This document shows positions 44,123 to 53,745 of a stretch of DNA of 64,000 nt, one piece after another. Source of the DNA: Alphaproteobacteria bacterium (lineage in GTDB: Bacteria; Pseudomonadota; Alphaproteobacteria; Micavibrionales; Micavibrionaceae); NCBI GenBank assembly GCA_020443295.1, contig JAGRIJ010000043.1, positions 62,001 to 126,000 on the forward strand, given 5' to 3'. Below the pieces are notes generated by a model that saw only the letters and a list, made by a program, of their open reading frames with translations, made no database searches and was not told the origin of the DNA. Each line of letters starts with the position of its first letter. The first letter of the stretch is position 1. Position numbers and translations under genes: made by a program.

Positions 44123-45130
44123 ATGAACGGATTAACAAATGTAATACAAAACAAGGATTTAACGGCCCTCACCCACAAGGCGCCGCAGCAAATCGTCAAT
44201 GCGATTGCGGAGGCGAGCGACCATACGGGGGTGAATTTTGCCTATCTGGTGCAACAGGCGCAGGCCGAAAGTAATTTTAACCCTCAGGCGAAAGCCTCTA
44301 CGAGTAGCGCTAGCGGACTTTATCAGTTTATCGAACGAACGTGGCTGGCAATGATTAAGGAACATGGCGACGAATACGGGCTGGGAGATCTGGCCGAGAA
44401 GATCGATTCGCACTACCGGGTGAAGGACCGGCAGGCGCGTCAGGAGATTCTTGCCCTGCGGAACGATCCCGTGGTTTCGGCACAGATGGCCGCAGAGTTT
44501 GCGATGGAAAACAAGCAGGTTCTGAACAAGCTCTGGGGCGGAGATGTCGGCCCTACGGAGCTTTACCTCGCGCATTTCCTCGGCTCCGGGGCGGCAGCCT
44601 CTTTCCTGAAGGCGCGGGATGAAAACCCGCTGACCCCGGCGGCGGACCTGTTTCCGCGCCCGGCGCGGGCCAATCGCGGCGTCTTTTACGATCCGAACAC
44701 CGGAAAGCCGCGCACGCTGGAGCAGGTTTACCAGTTTTTCGACCAGAAATTCCAGATCAAGGACGGCGCGCCCGATCCCTCGACCTTTGCCATCGCCCAG
44801 AACGAGCCGAGCGCGCCCAACACGACCAATTCCCTCTACCCGCAGGAGCACCCCGCCAAGCCGTATGCGCCTTCCGGGCGTCTTTACGATTTCCACGAAT
44901 TTACTGCCCTGCACAGCAAGGGAGCGATTGTTCCGCCCATTCCCTATCAATCGGCAAATCAACAAAAGGGCGATAGCGTGTTTCGCGGCAAGCAGATCCC
45001 GCAGCAACCGTTTTTCAGCCTGATGGCCAACCCGGTGGATTTGATGCTGCTGAGCCAGTCGGACCTGAATCCGGCCCCGCAGGATGCCAAGGAGCAGGGC
45101 CAAGGTGACAAAAGCCGCCTGAACGGCTAA
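44123..45130 (+). CDS. Lytic transglycosylase (SLT domain) protein
   Basis: This 335-residue protein has an SLT-type domain at about residues 20-165. The candidate catalytic Glu49 lies in QQAQAESNFNP, the motif ASGLYQFIERTW follows, and the aromatic-Leu segment TELYLAHFLGSGAAASFLKA completes it. No signal peptide is seen, so export would be by another route or with a partner. The C-terminal 150 residues are Pro/Gln-rich and unassigned. Enzymes of this type cleave the MurNAc-GlcNAc bond of peptidoglycan. The methyltransferase gene follows after 11 bp. Confidence 0.85.
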   Translation: MNGLTNVIQNKDLTALTHKAPQQIVNAIAEASDHTGVNFAYLVQQAQAESNFNPQAKASTSSASGLYQFIERTWLAMIKEHGDEYGLGDLAEKIDSHYRVKDRQARQEILALRNDPVVSAQMAAEFAMENKQVLNKLWGGDVGPTELYLAHFLGSGAAASFLKARDENPLTPAADLFPRPARANRGVFYDPNTGKPRTLEQVYQFFDQKFQIKDGAPDPSTFAIAQNEPSAPNTTNSLYPQEHPAKPYAPSGRLYDFHEFTALHSKGAIVPPIPYQSANQQKGDSVFRGKQIPQQPFFSLMANPVDLMLLSQSDLNPAPQDAKEQGQGDKSRLNG

Positions 45131-45141
45131 AACTTCCCCTT

Positions 45142-45867
45142 ATGAACGACGATCACGAGCCGATTACCGTGCTGAACAAGCGCGTTTTGCTGCACCAGCC
45201 CGCGAACGGGTTCCGCACCTCGCTGGACAGCGTGATGCTGGCGGCGGCCTGCACGGTTAAAAGCGGGCAGAGCGTGCTGGATCTGGGCTGCGGGGTCGGC
45301 AGCGCTGGCTTATGCGTGGCGGCGCGGGTGAAGGGGATCGTGCTCTCGGGCATCGACATACAGGCCGATCACGTCGCACTGGCGGAAAAAAATGCCGCGC
45401 TGAACACGATTGCCGCCACTTTTGCCTGCGCGGATATAAGGGACTACGAAGGCGCACCACAGGATCATGTGATCGCCAATCCGCCCTTTTCCGAAGCGGG
45501 AAAGCATACGCCCTCCCCTTCTTCTTCCAAAGCTTTGGCGCGGGGGCATATCGAGGAGGATCTGAACCTCAAGGACTGGATTGATGCGGGGTTCCGGAAT
45601 CTTAAAAACGGCGGCTCGCTGAACGTCATTCACATGGCCGGGGAAACGCATACGATCATTCAGGCTCTGGGCAAGCGGTTCGGCGCGGTGGAGATTTTCC
45701 CGCTCTGGCCGCGCGCGGGGGTGGCGGCCAAGCGCGTGATCCTGCGGGCGATCCGCAACCGCAAGACGCCGACCGTAATCCGTCCGGGCCTTGTCCTGCA
45801 CGAGGCGGACGGGGCGTATACGCAGGCGGCGGAGAGGGTGCTGCGGGATGGGGCGGGGTTGTTTTAA
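45142..45867 (+). CDS. SAM-dependent N6-adenine methyltransferase, TrmN6-like
   Basis: This 241-residue Rossmann methyltransferase has motif I VLDLGCGVGSAGLC (about residue 45), GIDIQADHVALA, and the catalytic NPPF motif (ANPPFSEAG) at about residue 113. It resembles the tRNA1(Val) adenine-37 N6 methyltransferase family and related RNA methyltransferases. Which RNA and which base it modifies cannot be told from sequence. It follows the lytic transglycosylase gene by 11 bp, so the two may be co-transcribed, although a functional link is not obvious. Confidence 0.82.
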   Translation: MNDDHEPITVLNKRVLLHQPANGFRTSLDSVMLAAACTVKSGQSVLDLGCGVGSAGLCVAARVKGIVLSGIDIQADHVALAEKNAALNTIAATFACADIRDYEGAPQDHVIANPPFSEAGKHTPSPSSSKALARGHIEEDLNLKDWIDAGFRNLKNGGSLNVIHMAGETHTIIQALGKRFGAVEIFPLWPRAGVAAKRVILRAIRNRKTPTVIRPGLVLHEADGAYTQAAERVLRDGAGLF

Positions 45868-45869
45868 TT

Positions 45870-46325
45870 ATGGGCCAGTTAGAAATTAGAGCCGAAATTA
45901 AAAGAGCAAAACGGGTTTTACTCGGCGTTTTCCTTTTTTTGGTTTTGGATATTTTGAGCATGTGCGCCACAAAATATTACGACCTTAAGCTTACCGTACG
46001 TGTTATTGCTCGTGAATTTCTTGGAGAGAAAAATTTCAGGATTGAAAGCCAATCTATTGATGTTATCGGTATTTCTGATTATGGGCAGTGGCACCTTGTC
46101 CTAAGCAATAATGTGGATCTCGCCAAAATCGAGGAAAAATTGTTTAAGGGTGGCTTTCGCCCTCCTTCCGAAAATAAAGGGTTAAAATGTTACTACAATG
46201 GTGATCTCTGGCTTGAGCGCGGATCATGTCCGGCGGAGTCAAGAAATCGTGGATCGCCATGCTGGGTTACAATCTGTTTAAAGGATGGCGACAAAAATGT
46301 TTTTATTGATGTTTCAGCAGAATAA
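45870..46325 (+). CDS. AT-rich hypothetical membrane-anchored protein
   Basis: This 151-residue protein has one N-terminal hydrophobic helix (VLLGVFLFLVLDILSMC, about residues 16-33), followed by a soluble domain with five Cys. It begins two bases after the methyltransferase stop and is far more AT-rich than the genes on both sides. No family is recognised. The composition and lack of a clear ribosome site suggest a recent or poorly expressed insertion. Confidence 0.55.
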   Translation: MGQLEIRAEIKRAKRVLLGVFLFLVLDILSMCATKYYDLKLTVRVIAREFLGEKNFRIESQSIDVIGISDYGQWHLVLSNNVDLAKIEEKLFKGGFRPPSENKGLKCYYNGDLWLERGSCPAESRNRGSPCWVTICLKDGDKNVFIDVSAE

Positions 46326-46361
46326 AGTGCACTAACTAATATTTTGAAAGGTCAAATTATC

Positions 46362-47243
46362 ATGTGCGCTCGAAAAGCCCTTCAGAAAACCCGTGCGGCG
46401 CTGGCAAAAACGCCGGTGGTCGGGAAATGGTTTACTCCGAAGCCGAAGGTTTCCGTGCTGCGGCTGGCGGGGGTGATCCGCGATACGAGCCTTGGCGGGC
46501 GCGAGGGAATTTCTCATGCCCGGTTTTCAGAGCTGATCGAAAAGGCGTTCAAGAAAGAGCCTTTATCCGCGCTTGCGCTGGTGATTAACAGCCCCGGCGG
46601 GTCCGGCGCGCAGAGCGCGTTGATCGCCGGGCAGATCCGCGCACTGGCGGAGGAGAAACAGGTTCCCGTTCTGGCGTTCGTCGAGGACGTGGCGGCGAGC
46701 GGCGGGTACTGGCTGGCCTGCGCGGCGGACGAGATTTATGCGCAGCGCATGTCCATCGTCGGATCTGTGGGCGTTATTTCCGCCTCTTTCGGGCTGAAGG
46801 ACCTGATCGAGAAGGCCGGGGTGGAGCGGCGCATCCACACGGCGGGGAAGGATAAATCGTTCCTCGACCCGTTCGTTGATGAGAAGGCTGGCGACGTCAA
46901 GCGCCTTGGCGAAATACAAAAAGACATGCATGGAGTTTTCAAGGACTGGGTGCGTTCGCGGCGCGGAGAAAAACTCAAGGGCGCGGATAAGGATCTGTTC
47001 GAGGGCGCATTCTGGACGGGCGGCGGCGCGCTTGAAAACGGGTTTATCGACGGGTTCGGCGAAATGCGCGCGGTGTGCCGGGAGCGCTTTGGAAAGGAAG
47101 TTAAATTCATCGAACTTTCCGCGTCGAAGAAATGGTGGTCGGGCCTGATGCGGTTCGGCGGGGGCGGGGTGAGGGCTTCCCTGCCCGATGATGTTATGGA
47201 TGCGATCGAGGCGCGGGCTTTTCTTGCGCGTTACGGGCTTTAG
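46362..47243 (+). CDS. S49 family serine peptidase (SppA/SohB-like)
   Basis: This 293-residue ClpP-fold peptidase has the catalytic Ser113 in DVAASGGYWLACAAD and the Lys general base in AGKDKS, most likely Lys165 (Lys163 is also near). SPGGSGAQSA and VGSVGVISASFGL are typical of the family. Members degrade signal peptides or membrane-released fragments in or at the inner membrane. No clear N-terminal membrane helix is visible here, unlike full SppA. The ATG at 46362 has a GAAAGGTC site. Confidence 0.88.
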   Translation: MCARKALQKTRAALAKTPVVGKWFTPKPKVSVLRLAGVIRDTSLGGREGISHARFSELIEKAFKKEPLSALALVINSPGGSGAQSALIAGQIRALAEEKQVPVLAFVEDVAASGGYWLACAADEIYAQRMSIVGSVGVISASFGLKDLIEKAGVERRIHTAGKDKSFLDPFVDEKAGDVKRLGEIQKDMHGVFKDWVRSRRGEKLKGADKDLFEGAFWTGGGALENGFIDGFGEMRAVCRERFGKEVKFIELSASKKWWSGLMRFGGGGVRASLPDDVMDAIEARAFLARYGL

Positions 47244-47261
47244 GTTTTTGGCTCATAAAAC

Positions 47262-48449
47262 TCAAGCTCTTTTCCTGTTCTTATAAGGCGCCCAGGTTTT
47301 TTTCAGGTTTGAAATTGGTTTTTCTATATAGTCGTAACTTAAACCCGCAATAATGAAAGCCAAAGCAATCCCGAGGAAAAGCAGGATGAAATGGAGCAGC
47401 CAAAAATTTGCGACTCCTCTAGCCGCCAAAAGGTTTCTAAGAGCAATCTGAACCAGATGGCTATATATATAGAGACCATAACTGATGTCCCCTGCTCTCT
47501 GTACGATACTGTGTTTAAGGAAAGTATGGATCTTTCCCTCGTTCGCGGGGACGATCAGAGCAGCCGTCAGAAAGAAAGAAATCAGCATTGTAAGAGGTAC
47601 AATTACTGCGGATAGCCCCTCAAAGAAATTTTCTGTGGCTGCAGTCGCCAGAAGATAGGCTAAGGTCAGGATGCTCAGAACTAAGATTGAGAAAGGCCCA
47701 AAGTTGTTAATTTTGACTAACTTTTCAGGGGTGTTTTTTTTCATTACGGCCAGAACTGCTCCCATAAACAATGCATCCATTCTTGTTGGGGTTGAGGTAT
47801 AAGCCGGGACCCAATGCCACTCATACGTCATATAAATCCTCAGGCCCGCGGAAAAGGCGGCGAGGCTTATAAGAAGCGTTACAAAAACGCGATAAGAAAT
47901 TCTTTTATAAAGAAACAGGAAAAGAGCAGGCCAGACGATATAAAACTGTTGCTCGACCGCGAGCGACCATAAATGTGTAAACCATGTCAGGTTCGAGTGA
48001 GCGGAGACAAAATTATGAATATCAAAGAAGACGACCCAGTTACTGACGTAGAGAATATGATAAACAAATACCTGAAGAAGGTTATACTCCCCCTTAATCT
48101 GCCCAAACATAACCAGAAGTAAAAAAATAGCAACCAGACCGAAATAATAAAGCGGAAGTATGCGCAAAGCCCGCCGGATGTAGAATTTTTTCAATCCTGA
48201 CGGCTCATCTTTCGTATCGATGAGGATCCCTGTAATCAGAAAACCAGAAATCACAAAAAACAACGTGACGCCGGATGAGCCGATCCATGCAATGTCAGTA
48301 TAAATTTGCGTCAAGGTATTTGGTGTCGAAGCCGTTGAGGCCAGTTCCGCCGCGTGCAGCCATATTACCATCGTGGCAGCAACCGCCCTTAGGCCGTTCA
48401 GTTCCTGATAGCGCCTTCCGACAACAATATTACTGTCTTGCTCAGCCAT
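47262..48449 (-). CDS. Acyltransferase family 3 membrane protein (OafA/YrhL-like)
   Basis: This is a polytopic membrane protein of 395 residues with about ten helices. The acyltransferase-3 signature is present: LNGLRAVAATMVIWLHA near residue 17, VTLFFVISGFLITGIL, the RRALRILPLYYFG segment and LWSLAVEQQFYIVWPALF. Such enzymes add O-acyl groups to surface polysaccharides or lipids. It stands alone next to glyS. It is similar in type to the two acyltransferases near 55 kb but not their close copy. Confidence 0.88.
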   Translation of the reverse strand: MAEQDSNIVVGRRYQELNGLRAVAATMVIWLHAAELASTASTPNTLTQIYTDIAWIGSSGVTLFFVISGFLITGILIDTKDEPSGLKKFYIRRALRILPLYYFGLVAIFLLLVMFGQIKGEYNLLQVFVYHILYVSNWVVFFDIHNFVSAHSNLTWFTHLWSLAVEQQFYIVWPALFLFLYKRISYRVFVTLLISLAAFSAGLRIYMTYEWHWVPAYTSTPTRMDALFMGAVLAVMKKNTPEKLVKINNFGPFSILVLSILTLAYLLATAATENFFEGLSAVIVPLTMLISFFLTAALIVPANEGKIHTFLKHSIVQRAGDISYGLYIYSHLVQIALRNLLAARGVANFWLLHFILLFLGIALAFIIAGLSYDYIEKPISNLKKTWAPYKNRKRA

Positions 48450-48471
48450 TTATGAATTTCTGCTTCTTTCA

Positions 48472-49995
<1,524 letters not shown>

Positions 49996-50146
49996 TCATT
50001 ATTACTTTGCTTATGGAACGCATCCCCGGTTCAAGGCAGAAGCGTGACCGCGGCCATCATGACGTGAAACTCCTCATAAAACAAGAGGTTGAGAAGAGTC
50101 TGACTCTTAAATAGCCGCATCAGTAGGACGCAACGAATTATTTTTT

Positions 50147-50182
50147 CAAAATCGGAACTATCTTCTCCAAAATCGGAACTAT
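50147..50182. repeat. Two 15-bp direct repeats upstream of a small gene
   Basis: The sequence CAAAATCGGAACTAT occurs at 50147-50161 and again at 50168-50182. The repeats start 21 bp apart, which is two helical turns. They lie in the region between glyS and the small gene at 50355, about 120 bp upstream of a consensus promoter. Regulatory sites are possible. The intergenic region 49996-50354 shows no other gene. Confidence 0.5.
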
Positions 50183-50304
50183 GTAGTATTTTACTGTAGT
50201 TATCTGGCTATTTACTGCTTGCTATATTTAAGTATTAAATCATTTTTATGTGTTTTACTGTAATTTGAAAGTATATTTTCTTAAAAGAAATACATGCTTT
50301 TTTC

Positions 50305-50331
50305 TTGACAATGTTATCTTTTTTTTATAAT
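50305..50331 (+). promoter_or_regulatory. Consensus -35/-10 promoter of the small gene (copy 1)
   Basis: Perfect TTGACA (50305-50310) and TATAAT (50326-50331) are present, but with a T-rich spacer of only 15 bp, shorter than the usual 17. The start codon lies 24 bp downstream, with an AAGGAG site. Confidence 0.6.
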
Positions 50332-50354
50332 CTGTAATCATCAAGGAGCTAAAC

Positions 50355-50657
50355 ATGGCTACACAAGAAACCTTCGGACCCACACAAGATATCAACCCGG
50401 TAGCGGGTAACCTTGGGGCTCCCGGCACTGCTGGCCGTCCGTTTTTCAGAAACCTCAATATGCAGGCTCAGGCCTCCAGGGGGCAGAGACGCCTCGGCGG
50501 AGGGGATCTTTCGGGCCTTGCAAAGAGAATGACAACGGATGGCGGTTTTAAGGCGACATCAGAAGTCGGGGTCGTACGCGGAATTGGCCTTGGCGGTCTG
50601 GCCATTAATTTCAGTGATGTTCTTGCTACATTAAATAAAGAGTTAGACTACGGATAA
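50355..50657 (+). CDS. Small lineage-specific protein, copy 1 of a duplicated cassette
   Basis: This 100-residue protein is unrecognised. It is Gly-rich and basic in its middle part, with the motif QDINPVAGNLG near residue 11 that recurs in the product of the second copy at 51 kb. It has an excellent ribosome site (AAGGAG) and a consensus promoter. A 64-bp terminator repeat follows. There is no signal peptide and no membrane helix. Length and composition would allow a small DNA- or RNA-associated or regulatory protein, but nothing fixes that. Confidence 0.7.
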   Translation: MATQETFGPTQDINPVAGNLGAPGTAGRPFFRNLNMQAQASRGQRRLGGGDLSGLAKRMTTDGGFKATSEVGVVRGIGLGGLAINFSDVLATLNKELDYG

Positions 50658-50727
50658 GCGGCGGTGTGTGAGCAAAAGCGAGCGAGTTGAACGAGGAAGA
50701 CTAAAATTAAAAAGAGAAATGAGGCAT

Positions 50728-50791
50728 AAACAGCCTTTGATGTTGGGGGAAAGGGGCGTCCGAGCGGGTTCGGCGCCTTTTTCATTTGCGG
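50728..50791 (+). terminator. 64-bp terminator repeat, copy 1
   Basis: This sequence is identical to 51323-51386. Within it, GGCG-T-CCGA (50755-50763) pairs with TCGGCGCC (50770-50777) around a 6-base loop and a single bulged T, followed by TTTTT. That is a good intrinsic terminator on the plus strand, lying downstream of the small gene at 50355. Confidence 0.85.
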
Positions 50792-50960
50792 TAAAAAAAT
50801 TTCGTTTTTGAGATTAATTTTACCGATATCAGAACCACAATAATAATTGTTGTGTTTTTTGTTAACTATATTTTGTTTTTATTTAAGCAAAAAACTCTTA
50901 TTTACTTTTTAATTGCTTTCCTGTTTTTCTAATTACTTATTTTTTTTAAATAGCAAATAT

Positions 50961-50987
50961 TTGCTTTTTTGTTTCTTTTTTTATAGA
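50961..50987 (+). promoter_or_regulatory. Weak promoter of small gene copy 2
   Basis: TTGCTT (50961-50966) and TATAGA (50982-50987) are 15 bp apart with a T-rich spacer, matching the layout of the copy 1 promoter with weaker hexamers. The stretch 50792-50989 is otherwise AT-rich and empty. Confidence 0.4.
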
Positions 50988-50989
50988 AT

Positions 50990-51301
50990 ATGTTCATGAG
51001 TATGGATGTTATCGAACATGGCCCTTCGCGGTCCTTTCAGGATATCAACCCCGTTGCCGGCGGCTTGGGGAGGAGAGCGTCGGCTACGCGTATCTTTCAG
51101 ATAAATTTTCGCGCGCAAAGCCAGGAAGATCGCGGACGCAAAGCCGATCAGGAGCATCATGACTTTTGCAATCTTCTTCAATGCCTGTCCAATTTTGAGC
51201 AGTCGGAAGAGATTGCTTTCGCAAATATAGGAGATTTTGTCGGGGCCGCGCTTTTCGGGCTGGGTCACGACGAGCATGAGCATGCGTATGCTCATGACTA
51301 G
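50990..51301 (+). CDS. Small protein, divergent copy 2 of the duplicated cassette
   Basis: This 103-residue reading frame shares with copy 1 the block QDINPVAGGLG and the following RxF..N..AQ...RG pattern. Its second half is unlike copy 1 and ends in a His/Asp-rich tail (GHDEHEHAYAHD). No ribosome site is visible, and the promoter-like element would start transcription close to the first ATGs, so the frame may be leaderless or a decaying copy. ATGs at 50996 and 51002 are alternatives. An overlapping antisense frame of similar length exists, but the shared motif and the terminator direction favour the plus strand. Confidence 0.45.
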   Translation: MFMSMDVIEHGPSRSFQDINPVAGGLGRRASATRIFQINFRAQSQEDRGRKADQEHHDFCNLLQCLSNFEQSEEIAFANIGDFVGAALFGLGHDEHEHAYAHD

Positions 51302-51322
51302 GTGAGTAGAGATAATCAGGCG

Positions 51323-51386
51323 AAACAGCCTTTGATGTTGGGGGAAAGGGGCGTCCGAGCGGGTTCGGCGCCTTTTTCATTTGCGG
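51323..51386 (+). terminator. 64-bp terminator repeat, copy 2
   Basis: This is an exact copy of 50728-50791 shifted by 595 bp, including the bulged GGCG-CCGA stem (51350-51372) and T-run. It follows copy 2 of the small gene, so gene and terminator were duplicated together. It ends 13 bp before the convergent protease gene. Confidence 0.85.
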
Positions 51387-51399
51387 CAAATTTCAAGAC

Positions 51400-52824
51400 T
51401 CAGCGGATGAGGATTTTATTGACGCGCCCGTTGCTGAGGATGACAAGTGCATATCCTTGCGGTGACGGCGTTCCGAGCGCCTTCATGACGTCCGTTACTT
51501 TTTTAATCTTTGTCCCGTTAATTTCCAGCAGGATGTCCCCCGGGGAAACCACACGCATCCGCATGGCCTGGGGCACTTTCGTGACGATTACACCCTCTTC
51601 CGGCTGGCTGATATCAAAGTCAACGGAAACAGCGGGGTTCAGGTTCGCGATGGTAACCCCATTGAGCATATGACGGCCCTTGAGAATTGTTTCCTGGCGC
51701 GGCGGATCGTCAGGAGGCGCAAGCGCCGGAACCTCCAGAGCCTGTGTTTTTCCTTCACGGAGGATTTCAAATTTCGCTTTTTCCCCGACCGGGACCGTCG
51801 CCATGCGGAATTTAATTTCCGCCGCATCGCGAATCGGATGTCCGTTCACCGAAATCACCGCATCCCCGATCTTTGCCCCGGCGTTAAGCAAGGGACTGGC
51901 GGAGTGCATTTGGGAAATCAGGGCACCGCCCGGACGAGGCAGGCCCAGACTGGTTGCGATTTCAGGAGTTATCGTTTGCATATCCGCACCCAGCCACGGG
52001 CGCACCACGCCGCTATTCCCTGTCTGACCGTTCTTTTCAGCCGCGACAATCGTAGTCACCATTTCAGAGGGGATCGCGAACCCTATTCCCAGAGACCCGC
52101 CGCTGCGGGAAAAGATCGCCGTGTTGATGCCGACGACCCCGCCGTCCATGGCTACGAGCGGGCCCCCCGAGTTTCCGGGGTTTATGGCGGCATCTGTCTG
52201 GATGAAGAAGTTGAAGTCGTTAATATTGAGAGAGGAGCGTCCCTGCGCAGAGACTATCCCGCTGGTGACTGTCTGACCGACCCCGAAAGGATTCCCGATA
52301 GCCAGAACAAGATCCCCTACTTCCAGGGATTCGCTGGGCTTTAATGTTACGAACGGCAGAGACTCCTTGCCGGGATCGATCCTCAGCAATGCCAGATCGG
52401 AGGCTTTATCGACCAGAGCCAGCTTTGCCGGGAATTCCCGGCCATCCGCCAGGACCACAACGATTTCCGTGGCCGCCTCGATGACGTGCGCATTGGTTAC
52501 CACGAGTCCATCGGCGTGCAAAATTACGCCTGAACCGAGCGAGGCTTCGAGATGCTGGCGCATGGGCAGGTTATTCATAAAAAACTGGCGGAAGAGCGGA
52601 TCGGTCAGAAAAGGACTGTTTACCGGCGACACTACGACGCGCTTGGTATAAATATTTACGACCGCAGGCATCACTTTTTTGACCAGCGGCGCAAAAGACA
52701 GCTGGAGCTGCTGTTGCGTCTGGGGAACGTTGCCCTGCAGAGGCTGCGCCTGTGCATACGCTGATGGAACCAAGAAAACCGAAACCAGCAAGGCTGGTAT
52801 GAGGATAAGAATTCTGTTAAGCAT
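51400..52824 (-). CDS. DegP/HtrA-like periplasmic serine protease with two PDZ domains
   Basis: This 474-residue protein has a signal peptide ending at AYAQA (about residue 25). A trypsin-like protease domain carries the triad His113 (VVTNAHVIE), Asp143 (KASDLALL) and Ser219 (NPGNSGGPL). Two PDZ domains follow, at about residues 285-375 and 380-470 (GRVNKILI at the end). HtrA proteases degrade or refold damaged envelope proteins. The ATG at 52824 is preferred because the signal peptide follows directly. It is divergent from panB. Confidence 0.94.
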   Translation of the reverse strand: MLNRILILIPALLVSVFLVPSAYAQAQPLQGNVPQTQQQLQLSFAPLVKKVMPAVVNIYTKRVVVSPVNSPFLTDPLFRQFFMNNLPMRQHLEASLGSGVILHADGLVVTNAHVIEAATEIVVVLADGREFPAKLALVDKASDLALLRIDPGKESLPFVTLKPSESLEVGDLVLAIGNPFGVGQTVTSGIVSAQGRSSLNINDFNFFIQTDAAINPGNSGGPLVAMDGGVVGINTAIFSRSGGSLGIGFAIPSEMVTTIVAAEKNGQTGNSGVVRPWLGADMQTITPEIATSLGLPRPGGALISQMHSASPLLNAGAKIGDAVISVNGHPIRDAAEIKFRMATVPVGEKAKFEILREGKTQALEVPALAPPDDPPRQETILKGRHMLNGVTIANLNPAVSVDFDISQPEEGVIVTKVPQAMRMRVVSPGDILLEINGTKIKKVTDVMKALGTPSPQGYALVILSNGRVNKILIR

Positions 52825-52905
52825 AGCGGTGATGTATAAAACAGCTTTCGGGCCGTTGCAAGGGTCCCTTAGAAAAGATAGCTTAATCATAGACTTACGT
52901 AACAA

Positions 52906-53745
52906 ATGCCAGAACAAATTTTACCAGACAGGCTTACAATCGCGTCGATCCGGGCATGGAAAAACGCCCGCGCGCCTCTTGTGTGCCTGACCGCCTATAC
53001 CGCCCCGATGGCGCAGATTCTTGACCCCCATTGCGATATCCTGCTGGTGGGGGATTCTATCGGTATGGCGCTTTACGGCATGGATAATACGCTGGGCGTT
53101 ACGCTGGAGACCATGATCGCCCACGGGCGCGCCGTGATGTCAAAGGCCCGGACAGCCTGTGTCCTGATCGATATGCCTTACGGCACTTATGAGGATACAC
53201 CGCAGCAAGCTTATGAGAGCGCCCGGAGGCTTCTCATTGAAACCGGGTGTGACGGGGTGAAGCTTGAAGGCGGGCACGAGATGGCCGAGACGATCAGATA
53301 TCTGGCTGCCAAGGATATTCCGGTGATGGCGCATATCGGCCTCAAGCCGCAATCCGTCGTAAAAGAGGGCGGGTATAAAATCAAGGGAAAAACGGGGGAG
53401 GAAGCCGAAGCGCTGATGGAGGACGCAAAAGCTGTCGAGGCGGCGGGCGCGTTTGCTCTTCTGATCGAGGGCACGGTCGAACCGGTTGCGCGGGCCATCA
53501 CCCAAAGCGTTGACATTCCCACGATAGGCATCGGAGCCTCCCCGGCCTGTGACGGGCAGATTTTGGTAACGGAGGATATGCTGGGCCTGATCACCGACCA
53601 TACTCCGAAATTCGTGAAAAAATACGTGAACCTCGCCGAGGAAATCACAAAAGCCGTAGAAACCTATGCGGCAGACGTGCGTTCACGTGCGTTTCCTGAC
53701 GAGAGCCATACCTACGGTTCAGCGAAAAAAGCCAAGGCACAGTAA
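52906..53745 (+). CDS. panB: 3-methyl-2-oxobutanoate hydroxymethyltransferase
   Basis: This 279-residue enzyme transfers a hydroxymethyl group from methylene-THF to 2-oxoisovalerate, giving ketopantoate for pantothenate and CoA. The Mg-binding and active-site segments are LTAYTAPMAQILD, LLVGDSIGMALYG, DMPYGTYED, GVKLEGGHEM, MAHIGLKPQSV and GIGASPACDGQILV. It overlaps nothing upstream and ends directly before panC, so the two form an operon. Confidence 0.96.
   Translation: MPEQILPDRLTIASIRAWKNARAPLVCLTAYTAPMAQILDPHCDILLVGDSIGMALYGMDNTLGVTLETMIAHGRAVMSKARTACVLIDMPYGTYEDTPQQAYESARRLLIETGCDGVKLEGGHEMAETIRYLAAKDIPVMAHIGLKPQSVVKEGGYKIKGKTGEEAEALMEDAKAVEAAGAFALLIEGTVEPVARAITQSVDIPTIGIGASPACDGQILVTEDMLGLITDHTPKFVKKYVNLAEEITKAVETYAADVRSRAFPDESHTYGSAKKAKAQ

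Noticed and set aside
50981-51295. 104-codon minus-strand frame with a hydrophobic segment over small gene copy 2
   Set aside because: The plus-strand frame shares a motif with copy 1 and the terminator points in the plus direction, so the antisense frame is less likely. It is not fully excluded.
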